A DNA stretch of 64,000 nucleotides from Paludisphaera rhizosphaerae (GCF_011065895.1 NZ_JAALCR010000015.1:62001-126000), one strand, 5' to 3'. Positions 22,365 through 31,511 are shown, numbered from the stretch's first letter. The notes: a model not told the origin generated them from the sequence alone. Made by a program: numbers and translations.

Positions 22365-23786
22365 GTGGCAAATTCCTACCTCGGCCTCGACACGACCACG
22401 CAAGGGGCCTGGTCGACCAAATACGACGGCGGATTCGTCCCGCCGTCGGTCGATCCGGCGGCCGGGACGTCGCCCCCCGCCTACGTCACCAGCTACGCCA
22501 ACACGGACAGCGCAGCCGAGTACGCGTTCTACCCGGAGGACGATCGAGCGGCCGCCCTGACGCGGCCCGGAGGCGGTCACGGCTACCTGGTCGGCTGGTA
22601 TTCCGCCTCCTCGTTCCGGTTCGAGTTCACAGTCACGTCGGCGTGTCGGTTCGGCTTCTACATCTGGGACTCGGACAGCAACCGGCAGGCGAGCGCGTCG
22701 CTCCTCGCGAGCGATGGCGAGACGATCCTCGGATCCGGACCGACGCCCGTAGGCGGACCCTACGAAATCACCAACTACGCCGACGGTCTGTGGTTGGAAT
22801 GGGAGCTGGACCCCGGGACCTATTACGCCCAAATCGTCCGGACCGCCGGAGCCAACGCGGTCGTCAACGGCCTGTTCTGGGGAGCGATCCCCGGATCGGC
22901 CGTCGAGGTCGACGGTCCCGGCGGCGTCTCGGTCGGCGGGCCGTCGGACTACTCGTCGTCGTCGTCGCAGGTCGCAGTCGGAGGCGTCGAGCTGGGGGGC
23001 GTCTCGGCGATCGCGTCGTCGACGTCGGTCGTCGCGGTCGGAGGCGTCGAGCTGGGGGGCGTCTCGAGCTATGCGACGGCCTCGCCCTCGACGGCCGTCG
23101 CCCTGGGCGGCGTCACGGTCGGCGGCGTCTCGACCTACTCGACCTCGACGTCGGTCGTTGCGGTCGGCGGTGTCACGGTCGGCGGGCCGTCGGACTACTC
23201 ACAGCCTCCGGCCCCCGGTTCCGTCGTGGCGGCCGGCGGCGTGGCGATCGGCGGCGTCTCGACCTACACCAGCTCGACGTCCATCGTCGCGGCCGGCGGC
23301 GTCACGGTCGGCGAGGCCGAGCCGGAGCCGATCCTCCCGCCGTGTTCGCCGATGGCCCTGGCCGCGGCGATCCGCGACGCCCTGGACGCAACCGGGGCGT
23401 TCGACGCGGTCTGGCAGGCCGGCGACTCCGACGACCGGGGCGAGCCCGGCCGACTGGCGGCGATCGCCGTCGAGCGCGGGCCGGTCGTCTCCGAGGCTCT
23501 GTGCGACACAGGCCCGGACTCGCTCGTGATCCACACCGCGCGGCACTCGCTGCGGATCGTCGTCCGCCGCGACGATCCGCTCGAGCGGGACGACGAGGCC
23601 GACCGCCTGCAGGCCGTCGCCGCCAACGCGCTGAACGGCCGCAAGTGGTTCGCCAACGACTGGCCCGATTGGGCCCGCGTCCTCGAGTGGAAGCGGCTCC
23701 CCGCCGTCGACGCCGAACGCCAGGTCCTCGCGACGTTCCAATCCCGCTGGCATGAGGAGGGCTGGCGCGTCGCCCCCGACTCTTGA
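22365..23786 (+). CDS. beta domain plus GGV repeats fused to a tail-terminator-like domain
   Basis: 473 residues from GTG 22365. Three parts: residues 1-180, an exposed-type beta domain with many aromatic/Ser residues (FRFEFTVTSACRFGFYIWDS); about 185-318, six imperfect 21-26-residue units built on VAVGGVTVGGVSTYSTSTS; and 325-473, a compact alpha/beta domain (MALAAAIRDALDATGAFDAV, SLRIVVRRDDPLERDDEADR, WARVLEWKRLPAVDAERQVL). By fold pattern and by position just before the tail tube, the last part looks like a tail terminator/completion protein (DUF3168-like). The repeats probably form a glycine-rich beta stalk. Confidence 0.6.
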   Translation: MANSYLGLDTTTQGAWSTKYDGGFVPPSVDPAAGTSPPAYVTSYANTDSAAEYAFYPEDDRAAALTRPGGGHGYLVGWYSASSFRFEFTVTSACRFGFYIWDSDSNRQASASLLASDGETILGSGPTPVGGPYEITNYADGLWLEWELDPGTYYAQIVRTAGANAVVNGLFWGAIPGSAVEVDGPGGVSVGGPSDYSSSSSQVAVGGVELGGVSAIASSTSVVAVGGVELGGVSSYATASPSTAVALGGVTVGGVSTYSTSTSVVAVGGVTVGGPSDYSQPPAPGSVVAAGGVAIGGVSTYTSSTSIVAAGGVTVGEAEPEPILPPCSPMALAAAIRDALDATGAFDAVWQAGDSDDRGEPGRLAAIAVERGPVVSEALCDTGPDSLVIHTARHSLRIVVRRDDPLERDDEADRLQAVAANALNGRKWFANDWPDWARVLEWKRLPAVDAERQVLATFQSRWHEEGWRVAPDS

Positions 23787-23816
23787 CCCTCTCCACCTCC
23801 GACCGGAGCCCATCTC

Positions 23817-24233
23817 ATGGCCGCATCGAAAGCCCAGGCCAATTGGACCGCCGTCCAGTTCAATTCGGTGGCACTCACCCGCATCACCAACGTCTCGTTC
23901 GACAAGGGGGGATCGCTCACCCCGGTCCAGGGCGATACGGACGTCTTCCCGACGCTGCTGGTCTCGCTCGGCCAGAACCCGTCGGCCAGCGTGACGAGCC
24001 TCGATCCGGCGTCGCTCATGGCGATCGCGCCGGGGACCACGGGAACGTTCACCGCGACCCACAAGGACGCCGCCAAGCAGACCGCCGGGGACATCGTCTA
24101 CGTGATGGCCAACGCCGTCGCCGAGACGGGCGGCACCACCGGCCAGAACGCCGCGATCGGCACCGCAACCCAGTCGTTCAAGGCGTATTCGTCCGACGGC
24201 ACGACCAACCCATTGAGTTTCACGAGGTCCTGA
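23817..24233 (+). CDS. tail tube protein (major tail protein)
   Basis: 138 residues. Small beta-rich protein (TAVQFNSVALTRITNVSFDK; TDVFPTLLVSLGQNPSASVT; FTATHKDAAKQTAGDIVYVM) placed between tail terminator and tail assembly chaperones, the conserved position of the tube protein. Its length fits the single tail-tube fold of siphoviruses. Overlaps the next gene by one base. Confidence 0.7.
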   Translation: MAASKAQANWTAVQFNSVALTRITNVSFDKGGSLTPVQGDTDVFPTLLVSLGQNPSASVTSLDPASLMAIAPGTTGTFTATHKDAAKQTAGDIVYVMANAVAETGGTTGQNAAIGTATQSFKAYSSDGTTNPLSFTRS

Positions 24234-24526
24234 TGCCCGGCCGTCCCGACGCCGTGAGGATCCCCGCGTCGCTCGTGGCCCGGCACGGCGCAGGGGAGGA
24301 CCGATACGAATCCGTCGTGCTGCTGGCCGAGGACCTGCTCGAGGTCGACCTCGACTCGCTCGAGGAGGCCTATTGCCGCGACCAGCAGACGTTTTTCTTC
24401 TGCACCCGCGATCCGCAGGACGCGATGAACCGCCCCGCGAACGCCGACTCCCGGCCCGGCGAGCCCCGGTACCGCTGGGAACCGGCCGAGGACGGGGTCG
24501 AGCTGGGATACCTTATCGATGTCTGA
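24233..24526 (+). CDS. small tail-region protein, unknown function
   Basis: 97 residues from ATG 24233, overlapping the tail tube stop by one base. Acidic helix (LLAEDLLEVDLDSLEEAYCR) in the centre. It overlaps the following chaperone gene by 8 bases and probably belongs to tail assembly. Confidence 0.55.
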   Translation: MPGRPDAVRIPASLVARHGAGEDRYESVVLLAEDLLEVDLDSLEEAYCRDQQTFFFCTRDPQDAMNRPANADSRPGEPRYRWEPAEDGVELGYLIDV

Positions 24527-24998
24527 ACAGACCAAGCCCCGCCGCCGGCTGATCGAGGCCCGTCGCCGGCGGGACGGGTTCGACCCGGCCGACGGCTCGT
24601 CGGTTCCGGTCCGCCTGGCCGACGGCTGGGAGTGGTACATCCCCCGACCGATGATGGAGATCGTGCCGATCTTCGAGGGCGGCAAGGCCGTCGATTCGGC
24701 CCGGGGGATCACCTGCGGGCCGGAGATCGACGTCCTGCTCGAGGCGATCGCCGCCGAGACCAACCACGTCCGCCAGGTCCTCGCCGTGCTCACGCTGGGG
24801 GCGTTTTTGCTCCAGCGGAACTACGACCTGAGCGACGACGAGCTGCGTCGGCTCCTCGTCTTCCGACCCGGCGACGAGGCGTCCGAGTCGATGCTCCGGG
24901 GAATCGTCGAGGTCGCGACGGGCAAACTCAACGCCCTGTTCGGGCGGGGGGCGCTCTCCGACCCAAAAGGACGCGCCGCTGGGTCGGGGTCTCCCTGA
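24519..24998 (+). CDS. tail assembly chaperone (short, G-type)
   Basis: 159 residues. Helical domain (EIDVLLEAIAAETNHVRQVL; LTLGAFLLQRNYDLSDDELR; ESMLRGIVEVATGKLNALFG), lying between tail tube and tape measure as lambda G does. The reading frame ends soon after a -1 slippery site at 24962-24968. This is the unshifted product, expected in excess over the shifted form. Confidence 0.75.
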   Translation: MSEQTKPRRRLIEARRRRDGFDPADGSSVPVRLADGWEWYIPRPMMEIVPIFEGGKAVDSARGITCGPEIDVLLEAIAAETNHVRQVLAVLTLGAFLLQRNYDLSDDELRRLLVFRPGDEASESMLRGIVEVATGKLNALFGRGALSDPKGRAAGSGSP

Positions 24999-25120
24999 TC
25001 GCCGGCGGCTGTCCGCACGTCCGCTTGCCGCTCGACCTGGCCGTCGAATCCGCCCGCGCCCTGCTGGCGGTGAAGCGAACCGTCGAGCCGTCCCAGTTCG
25101 CCCCCGAGCTGTTCGGCTGA
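24519..25120 (+). CDS. frameshifted tail assembly chaperone (GT-type)
   Basis: Ribosomes slipping -1 at CCCAAAA leave the G frame and read 50 further residues (RTRRWVGVSLIAGG through AVKRTVEPSQFAPELFG) to the stop at 25120, giving about 200 residues. The extension has no ribosome-binding site of its own and directly precedes the tape measure gene, exactly as lambda T does. GT-type chaperones bind the tape measure and recruit tube subunits. Confidence 0.75.
24962..24968 (+). promoter_or_regulatory. -1 programmed frameshift site CCCAAAA
   Basis: The heptamer is in the register X XXY YYZ relative to the zero frame (GAC CCA AAA GGA), as required for tandem slippage. Reading 24965-24967 as AAA and resuming at 24968 gives the extended protein. 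Downstream GCCGC and GCGGC segments within about 35 bases could form a stimulatory stem. Confidence 0.8.
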
Positions 25121-25133
25121 TCGGAGACCGACC

Positions 25134-26672
25134 GTGTCTACTGGACAGACCCCGCCCGAGTTGACGATCCCGATCGGCATGAACCTGGACGAGGTCAAGA
25201 AGGACCTCGCCAAACTCAAGGAGCTGCTCGCCCAGGCCGGCCAGGCGGGGGTGGCCGGGTTCGACGACGCCAAGAAGTCGGCGAGCGGCTTCCTGGACGT
25301 CCTCGGCGAGTTCGCGACCCATCAGGGGTATCAGGTCGTTAAAGACGCGGCCTGGGCGATGGCGGGAGCCTTCGACGAGGCGTATCAGCACATCCGCGGC
25401 GTGGCCCGGGAATTCACGCAGCTCCAGCAGGCGATGACGCAGGTCGCCGCCCTTCAGGGCCGAAGCAACTCCGACAAGTTCACGCGCGAGCAGGCCGACC
25501 TGGCCGTCCAGGCGAGCCTCAAGGCCGACGAGTGGACCAAGTTCCAAGAGCAGTTCCAGAGCTACGGCGGGGCGTTCATCGAAGGCCCTAACGCCAAGCT
25601 CAACGGCGACGACGCGACGAAGTATCAGCAGTACGTGGCCGAGTTCGCCAAGGCCCGCGGCCTGAACCCGTCCGAGGCGGCCCAGCTCGCCGGCGGATTG
25701 CTCCAGTTCCAGGAGGGGCCGACCGACGCATCGACGATGATCGACCGCTTCGGCAAGGTCTTCAAAACCCTCGAGCGGGCGCCCACGCCGGTCCCCCAGC
25801 TCCTCCCCCAGATGACCCGAGTCATGGCCCAGGGAGCCAGCCCGGAGGAGGCCTCTCGGATGCTGGCGATCATGTCCGAGGCGATGCCCGGCGAGGAGGA
25901 GACGGGCGTCACCAACGTCCTCAAGGCGATCCGCAACGCCCGCCTCGGCGGCAGGGGCGCCGAGCTGGGCGTGACGAAGGGGATGACGCCGATGCAACAG
26001 GTCCAGGCCGCCGCCGCAGCGATCCAGGAGCGCGTCGCCGCCGGCGAAGACCAGGACGCGTTGATGGCCGAGTACTTCCCGGACATCCGGGAGTACCGGG
26101 GCATGTCGGGCTTCCTCAACCGCGGCCTCCGCGGCGGCGGATTCGAGCGGACCGGCGCCTATCAGGCAGAGACCCCGAGCGACTGGGTGTCGACCGAGCT
26201 GGACGCCTGGGAGGCGTCCGACGGCGGCCGACGGGCGCGTCTCCAGGCCGAGGAGCAATGGCGGCGGATCATCAACGGTCAGGGACAGGCCGCCGGCGAG
26301 GAGGCCATGCAGCGAGCCCGCAACGCGCTGCTCGCCGAGGACCGTTTCGGGACGGCCGGTCCGTCCGACGCGATCCGCGGGCTGCTCTCGCCGATCGCCG
26401 GATCCCGGGACGACCAGCTCGTCCGCGAACGGGCCATCCAGGACGCCCTGGCCCAAGCCCAGGCCGCCGGCGTCGACGTGTCCGGATTCTCCGCAGCGGA
26501 GCGCAACGGCCTGCTGCCGGGCATGGGGGCCGGCTTCGGCCAGTCGGCCTACGCGGGCAATGAGATGCTCGTAAAGCTCCTCGAGGAGATCCGCGACAAC
26601 ACGGCCCGGACCGGCCCCGGCGCCGGCCGTCCCCTCAACGTCCAGCCCCCCAACCCCCGCACGAGGCCCTGA
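25134..26672 (+). CDS. tape measure protein
   Basis: 512 residues from GTG 25134. Long helical protein with Gln/Ala-rich segments (MNLDEVKKDLAKLKELLAQA; FTQLQQAMTQVAALQGRSNS; PMQQVQAAAAAIQERVAAGE) and a Pro-rich end, directly after the frameshifted chaperone. It sets tail length; by the usual rule of about 0.15 nm per residue the tail would be roughly 75 nm, short for a siphovirus. No peptidoglycan hydrolase motif is visible, though a hydrophobic helix lies near residues 55-85. Confidence 0.75.
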   Translation: MSTGQTPPELTIPIGMNLDEVKKDLAKLKELLAQAGQAGVAGFDDAKKSASGFLDVLGEFATHQGYQVVKDAAWAMAGAFDEAYQHIRGVAREFTQLQQAMTQVAALQGRSNSDKFTREQADLAVQASLKADEWTKFQEQFQSYGGAFIEGPNAKLNGDDATKYQQYVAEFAKARGLNPSEAAQLAGGLLQFQEGPTDASTMIDRFGKVFKTLERAPTPVPQLLPQMTRVMAQGASPEEASRMLAIMSEAMPGEEETGVTNVLKAIRNARLGGRGAELGVTKGMTPMQQVQAAAAAIQERVAAGEDQDALMAEYFPDIREYRGMSGFLNRGLRGGGFERTGAYQAETPSDWVSTELDAWEASDGGRRARLQAEEQWRRIINGQGQAAGEEAMQRARNALLAEDRFGTAGPSDAIRGLLSPIAGSRDDQLVRERAIQDALAQAQAAGVDVSGFSAAERNGLLPGMGAGFGQSAYAGNEMLVKLLEEIRDNTARTGPGAGRPLNVQPPNPRTRP

Positions 26673-26676
26673 CGCC

Positions 26677-27225
26677 ATGGCCACCGCGCAAGAGGTTCAC
26701 GACTGGATCGAGAAGTTCGTCCACGGCTTCGACTTCACAAGGCCCGGCCTGGACCGCTCGCTCGGCCGGGACATCGCCCACGAGGTCGCCGGCCAGATCG
26801 CGGCCAGGTCCTCGATCCTTCAGGACCCCGACGGCCAGGACTGGGACGAGAACGAGCCGATGTACCGAAAACGGAAACAGCGGTCCTACGGTTGGGACCA
26901 CGCTCCGAACTACCGAACGGGTCAGATGCTCTCGCACGCCTCCCTGTTCGGCGATCCGATCGTCGAGGCCCGGACGATCGTGATGGTTTACGGCACGGGC
27001 GACCCTCCGGGCGGGATCTGGTCGCCGCATGACAACCGATCGGCCTCGGAGAAGCGTCAGGACGAGGCCGTCACCGACCGCGAGAAAGCCGCCTGGGCGA
27101 CCGAGGGCGACGCGCAGAACAACCGCCCGGCCCGGCCGTTCTACGCGGTCGACGACTCGATCCGGGCGGCCGTGATTGAAATCTGCGCCGACGCCCTCCG
27201 GGAATACCTCATCACGGGGTCCTGA
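26677..27225 (+). CDS. putative tail completion/virion morphogenesis protein
   Basis: 182 residues from ATG 26677. The order of N-terminal helix, NYRTGQMLSHASLFGDPIVE, and a late RPFYAVDDSIRAAVIEICAD resembles the phage virion morphogenesis / HK97 gp10 group, which includes an RPF(L/I/Y)-type motif before a closing helix. Its place after the tape measure is unusual for that family, so the call is tentative. Confidence 0.45.
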   Translation: MATAQEVHDWIEKFVHGFDFTRPGLDRSLGRDIAHEVAGQIAARSSILQDPDGQDWDENEPMYRKRKQRSYGWDHAPNYRTGQMLSHASLFGDPIVEARTIVMVYGTGDPPGGIWSPHDNRSASEKRQDEAVTDREKAAWATEGDAQNNRPARPFYAVDDSIRAAVIEICADALREYLITGS

Positions 27226-27228
27226 TTC

Positions 27229-27609
27229 ATGCCCTCGATCGCCTATTACGACGGATTCCCGCTGTTCGGCTCGGCCGTCTGCTGCCGGATGGTCCCCGAC
27301 GCCAACGCCGGCCAGGCCGCCGCCTACTTCGGCATCCCGGGCGTCCAGTCGATCGACGGCGGCGGCCGGGGCCGGGCGTTCTTCATCTCGGGGGTCTTCA
27401 CCGGGGCGACGACGCTCGACATCCGGGCGGCCGAGGCGGCCCTCGATTCCTACGGCGACGGCCGGCCCCGGGTCCTCATCGATACGTTCGGCACTTCCTG
27501 GGCGAACGTGATCTACAAGCGCGAATATCAGCCCGGGAACCGGCTGTTGTTCCTCCCCGACGGCGGCTACGCGCTCGACTTCAAGTGCATCTTCCGGGGC
27601 CTTTACTGA
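27229..27609 (+). CDS. tail-tip region protein, unknown function
   Basis: 126 residues, beta-rich (YYDGFPLFGSAVCCRMVPDA; GRAFFISGVFTGATTLDIRA; NRLLFLPDGGYALDFKCIFR). The closing segment recalls small distal-tail proteins. Overlaps the next gene by one base. Confidence 0.5.
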   Translation: MPSIAYYDGFPLFGSAVCCRMVPDANAGQAAAYFGIPGVQSIDGGGRGRAFFISGVFTGATTLDIRAAEAALDSYGDGRPRVLIDTFGTSWANVIYKREYQPGNRLLFLPDGGYALDFKCIFRGLY

Positions 27610-28217
27610 TGGCCTTTTCGCAGTCGACGGTCTCCAACGTGCGCTGGTCGATCGACGGCGGCGGCCTCTGGGTCGCCTGGGACTCCTCGAGCCCGGCCGG
27701 GACGATCTATCAGGTTTACCTCGACGGGGCGCTCGCTTGGTCCGGGACGCGGACGCACTGCGCGCTCGCGCCGCCCCGGGGTCGGGTCCGCGTCGACGTC
27801 GGCACGGTCGCCGCCGGCGAGGGCTCGACGTCGTTCGCCGGCGATCTCCCGGCCCGTCCCGCCCGCCGGGTCCGGCTGACCTGGCCGGGCGCCGACGGCG
27901 TCGCGGGATACCGCGTCTACCAGTCGCCGACGGCCGGGGCCGCCGTCGGGACGACGCCCGTCGCCCGGCTCGCCGCCGACGGCGGGGCCGGGTCGTCCTA
28001 CTCGTGGACCTCGGCCGACCTCGGCCGGGGGGACTGGTCGTTCGCCGTCACGGCCGTCGACCAGGTCGGCGACGAGAGCATCGCGGCGACCGCCTCAGCG
28101 ACGATCGCCGGCCCTCCGAAACCGCCGGCTCGGAACGCCGCCGGCGACCGCCTGACGTACACGTACGACCCCGCGACGGGCGTGGCGGCCCTCTCGTGGC
28201 TGCCGCCGGAGTCCTGA
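27609..28217 (+). CDS. tail protein with Fn3-like domain
   Basis: 202 residues from ATG 27609. Central segment ARRVRLTWPGADGVAGYRVY ... SYSWTSADLGRGDWSFAVTA is the strand pattern of a fibronectin type III domain; the N-terminal 85 residues are a second beta domain. Fn3 domains are common in virion surface proteins and bind carbohydrate or protein weakly. Confidence 0.6.
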   Translation: MAFSQSTVSNVRWSIDGGGLWVAWDSSSPAGTIYQVYLDGALAWSGTRTHCALAPPRGRVRVDVGTVAAGEGSTSFAGDLPARPARRVRLTWPGADGVAGYRVYQSPTAGAAVGTTPVARLAADGGAGSSYSWTSADLGRGDWSFAVTAVDQVGDESIAATASATIAGPPKPPARNAAGDRLTYTYDPATGVAALSWLPPES

Positions 28218-28218
28218 C

Positions 28219-30366
28219 ATGAGCGCCAGTTTCGACGTCGACCCGTCCAGCTCGCCGCTGGGCGGCCCGGCCGCCCCCGTCCTCTGCTGCCTGTACGACG
28301 GCTCGATCTACACGCCGCTGGGCAACGTCGTCTGCGAGCGGATCGACGTCGTCGAGGGGGCGACGCCGCCAGTGGCTCGGTTTCGGTACCTGCTCGACGT
28401 CATCGCCGAGGCCGAGGGTTATCCGACCCAGTTCGAAGACCTCTGGGGGCCCGACGCTCACGGCAAGGGGGTCGTCAAACCCGACGACCGGATCGTCGTG
28501 TTGACGTACAACCCGTTCGACGAGCGGATCGTCCTGTTCGACGGCTTCGCCCAGACGCCCCAGGTGGACGTGCAGGAATCCGTCCAGCAGGTCACGTTCC
28601 AGGCCGTCGGCGTGGCCGCCCGTTGCTTCGACCAGCCGATCGCCGACCGCGTCCAGCGCGACAGCGACGACCCGACGTCGACCGAGTCGGGCGTCTCCGT
28701 CTGGGTCGACCTCCCGGTCCGGTTCAATCCCGGCGGGATCCCGAACCGCACCCCGGACGGCGCCGACGAGGGGGCCGACGAGCCGGCGACCGCCGCCCCG
28801 GTCTTCCTGGACGAACGGATGGTGAAATCGCCGGATCCGCGCAAATACTGGACGCTGGGGGACGCCGTCCGCTACATCCTCCGCGCGTACAACGACGAGG
28901 ATTGGATCGCCAACCCCGACTTCGCCGGCCTGGTCGAGCTGCTCGAGTCCCGCAAGCCGCACAGCGACGGCGCGTACGACCCCGACGATTCGTCGACCTA
29001 CGACGCCGAGCCGATCGTCGTCCGGGACTTCGACGCCTCCAACATGCCGTGGCCCGAGGCCCTGGCCGGGCTGCTCTCGCTCCACGGCTTCGGCTTCCGC
29101 TGGACGCTCGAGACCGAGGATGGAGCGCCGAAAAACGGCCTGGCCGTCTACCGCCTGGATGCGGCCGACCCCAACGCCGCCAAGCCCGTCGACCTCGACA
29201 AGGCCGGGAACCCGCTCGACCCGGCCCGCAACAACGCCTGGCGGTTCACGCTCTCGCGCGACTCCAACGCGATCGTCAACGCGTTCGAGCTCGACGTGCC
29301 GCCCCGCCGCGTCGAGGCCTCGTTCGTGCTGGCCCTGGGCTTCATTCCGCTCGACGGCGACGAGGCGTCGGGGACGCGGCAATCCTACCTGCTGTCGAAC
29401 CTGGCCCTCCCCGGGACCAACGCCGAGGCCCGCGAGGCCTACCGGCTGTACGTCGCCGACGAGGATGGATCCGGGCACTGGAACCTGACGACGGAGGCCT
29501 GGGTCGAGGGCGAGCCGCTCGACCTGTCCGAGCTGTTCCCGTTCGACGAGGGCTCGGAGGACGTCACGTACGTCGTCCGCCGCCGGCCTGGGACGTCGAC
29601 GCTGTTCTCGGTCGACGACGCGGGCAACCCGCGCAAGGTCCAGCTCGCTCTCTCGCGCGACTACGCCGGGGCCTGTCCGGCCGTCTGGGACGGGACGGGG
29701 AAATGGCAGCCGATCCGAAGCGGCTGGAAACTGCTGGACGACCGTCTGGGGATCATCGTGAGTTGCGAGGACCCCGAGGCCTGGGGGATCGGCGAATATT
29801 CCGGCGACGACCCCCAGGAGCCCTCCAAAACGCTCCGGGGCATCACCTCGCAATGCAACCCGGCCGCTCCCAACACGCGGTTCTACCTGCGGCTGACGAC
29901 CGTGATCGAGAGCGACCGGTCCCCCGTCTGGTCGGCCGCCAAGCGGGCCGCGTCCCCCACCACGTTCGAGCGCCGCCGCCGGGTCGACGCCCAGGACCAT
30001 TTCCGGCAGGACACGGTGTCGAAGTGGTCGGCGTTCGCGGCCGAGGGCGACGCCGGCTCGACCGACGTGGACGCCCGCGACGACACGGGGGAGGCCCTGG
30101 CGCTCGCCAGCCAGCTCCGCGCCGCCCACGAGACCGCGCCGCTGATCGGGACGATCATGATCCCCGGCCTGTCGACGGCCTTCGACGTCGGCGACCGGAT
30201 CTCCCAGATCCGAGGCCGGGACGTCGACCTCCGGCGCAACGCCGCCGCCGGCGAGGGGGAGGCCCCGACCTATCCCCGCGTCGTCGCCCTGTCCTGGACG
30301 TTCGCCGACGGCCAGGCCACCGCCGTCAGCTTCACCGACCGCCCCGGCCGCGACCCCGAGGTTTGA
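28219..30366 (+). CDS. large tail-tip/baseplate-hub-like protein
   Basis: 715 residues, the largest tail gene. N-terminal beta-rich region (LGNVVCERIDVVEGATPPVA; DDRIVVLTYNPFDERIVLFD; QQVTFQAVGVAARCFDQPIA) resembles the hub/Tal-type barrels of siphovirus tail tips, including use of a distance-to-axis-like beta framework. The C-terminal part (LIGTIMIPGLSTAFDVGDRI; YPRVVALSWTFADGQATAVS) closes the structure. No lysozyme or peptidase motif was found. Likely the central tail-tip protein that contacts the cell envelope. Confidence 0.6.
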   Translation: MSASFDVDPSSSPLGGPAAPVLCCLYDGSIYTPLGNVVCERIDVVEGATPPVARFRYLLDVIAEAEGYPTQFEDLWGPDAHGKGVVKPDDRIVVLTYNPFDERIVLFDGFAQTPQVDVQESVQQVTFQAVGVAARCFDQPIADRVQRDSDDPTSTESGVSVWVDLPVRFNPGGIPNRTPDGADEGADEPATAAPVFLDERMVKSPDPRKYWTLGDAVRYILRAYNDEDWIANPDFAGLVELLESRKPHSDGAYDPDDSSTYDAEPIVVRDFDASNMPWPEALAGLLSLHGFGFRWTLETEDGAPKNGLAVYRLDAADPNAAKPVDLDKAGNPLDPARNNAWRFTLSRDSNAIVNAFELDVPPRRVEASFVLALGFIPLDGDEASGTRQSYLLSNLALPGTNAEAREAYRLYVADEDGSGHWNLTTEAWVEGEPLDLSELFPFDEGSEDVTYVVRRRPGTSTLFSVDDAGNPRKVQLALSRDYAGACPAVWDGTGKWQPIRSGWKLLDDRLGIIVSCEDPEAWGIGEYSGDDPQEPSKTLRGITSQCNPAAPNTRFYLRLTTVIESDRSPVWSAAKRAASPTTFERRRRVDAQDHFRQDTVSKWSAFAAEGDAGSTDVDARDDTGEALALASQLRAAHETAPLIGTIMIPGLSTAFDVGDRISQIRGRDVDLRRNAAAGEGEAPTYPRVVALSWTFADGQATAVSFTDRPGRDPEV

Positions 30367-30371
30367 TACGA

Positions 30372-30935
30372 ATGGCTGTCACCTACAACGTCTACGGCAA
30401 CGACGGCGCCGGCGGCCCGGTCGACTATTCCACGCCGGTCGCGACCGTCTCGGCGACGACCTGGTCGACGTCGGCGCTCGCCGCTCCGGGCTTGCACCGG
30501 TTCGCGGTCCGGGCCGTCGACGGCGAGGAGGAGTCCAACGTCGACGCGGTCGCCGCGATCCCGCTCTCGGCCGCCGGGGTAGACCTCTCCGGGCTGCCGT
30601 CGGCTCCGATCCAGCTCGCCGCCGCACCCGCCGGCGGCGGGACGATCCGGGTCGCCTGGCGGCCCGCGTCCACCGGCCCGTTCGCGACCTCCTACCGGGT
30701 CTACGTCGGGACCGGCGGAACGCCCTCCTACACGACGCCCGTCGCGACCGTATCCCCCCGCGGTTCCGGCCTCCAGGCCGCGACCCTCACCGGCCTCACG
30801 GCCGGAACCGCCTACGCCGTGGCCGTTCGGGCCGCCAACGCCGCCGGCGAGGAGTCGAACACGACGATCGTCGAGGCGACCCTCGCCGCCGCCCCGCCGT
30901 CCGCCCCCGCGTCCCTCACCGCGACGGCCGTCTAA
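30372..30935 (+). CDS. tandem Fn3 tail protein
   Basis: 187 residues from ATG 30372. Two Fn3-like units: AVTYNVYGNDGAGG ... HRFAVRAVDGEEESNVDAVA, and IRVAWRPASTGPFATSYRVY ... AYAVAVRAANAAGEESNTTI, the latter with the canonical Fn3 Y..AVRAVNAAG-type end. A probable surface-exposed tail component. Confidence 0.7.
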   Translation: MAVTYNVYGNDGAGGPVDYSTPVATVSATTWSTSALAAPGLHRFAVRAVDGEEESNVDAVAAIPLSAAGVDLSGLPSAPIQLAAAPAGGGTIRVAWRPASTGPFATSYRVYVGTGGTPSYTTPVATVSPRGSGLQAATLTGLTAGTAYAVAVRAANAAGEESNTTIVEATLAAAPPSAPASLTATAV

Positions 30936-30952
30936 GCCCCTGGGATCTCGCC

Positions 30953-31510
30953 ATGCCTCAAGACGACCTCCGAATCCTCCGGGCCCGCGCCGCCGCCCTG
31001 GACGGCCGCCTGGACGTCGAGGACGACCGACCCAGCCGCGACGCCGGCTCGCCCAGCTTCCTCTGCAAGGTCTACGACGGCGGATCGATGCCGTCGGGGG
31101 GATCCCAGGTCTACCTCGTCCACCCCGTCAATCTCGACGGCGACGAGACCGAGGGGGCGTCCGCGACTCCGGACGTCGACGCGGACCGGTCCATCCCCGT
31201 CGTCTTCCTAACCCAGCCGATCGCGGGCCAGGTCTATTCGGCGGTCTCGATCGGAGGCCGCTGGGTCGCCTCGCCCGGCGGCGGCGCCGGCCGCAAGGCC
31301 TGCAAGTCGACCACGGCCATCACGGCCCGGTCCGGGGCCACGCCCGGCGGCGGCTCCGTCCAGCCGCTCAAGAACGTCTCGGGGACGCTCACGAACGTCG
31401 GGGGGACGATCTCCGTGGGCAACCTCGGAGCGGCGATCGCGACCGGCAAATACTGCATGTACTGGACCGACGATTACGGCGCGGTCTGGGTCGAGCCGGA
31501 GGAGTGCTGA
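30953..31510 (+). CDS. tail-tip protein, unknown function
   Basis: 185 residues. Short helical start (LRILRARAAALDGRLDVEDD), then beta-type Gly/Ser/Thr-rich sequence (VYSAVSIGGRWVASPGGGAG; NVSGTLTNVGGTISVGNLGA). Probably a receptor-binding or fibre-type component from its place at the distal end of the tail module; not recognised. Confidence 0.5.
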   Translation: MPQDDLRILRARAAALDGRLDVEDDRPSRDAGSPSFLCKVYDGGSMPSGGSQVYLVHPVNLDGDETEGASATPDVDADRSIPVVFLTQPIAGQVYSAVSIGGRWVASPGGGAGRKACKSTTAITARSGATPGGGSVQPLKNVSGTLTNVGGTISVGNLGAAIATGKYCMYWTDDYGAVWVEPEEC

Positions 31511-31511
31511 C

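Noticed and set aside
24513-26684. 723-codon leftward open frame
   Set aside because: Antisense of the tail chaperone and tape measure genes.
28048-30129. 693-codon leftward open frame
   Set aside because: Antisense of the 715-residue tail-tip gene.
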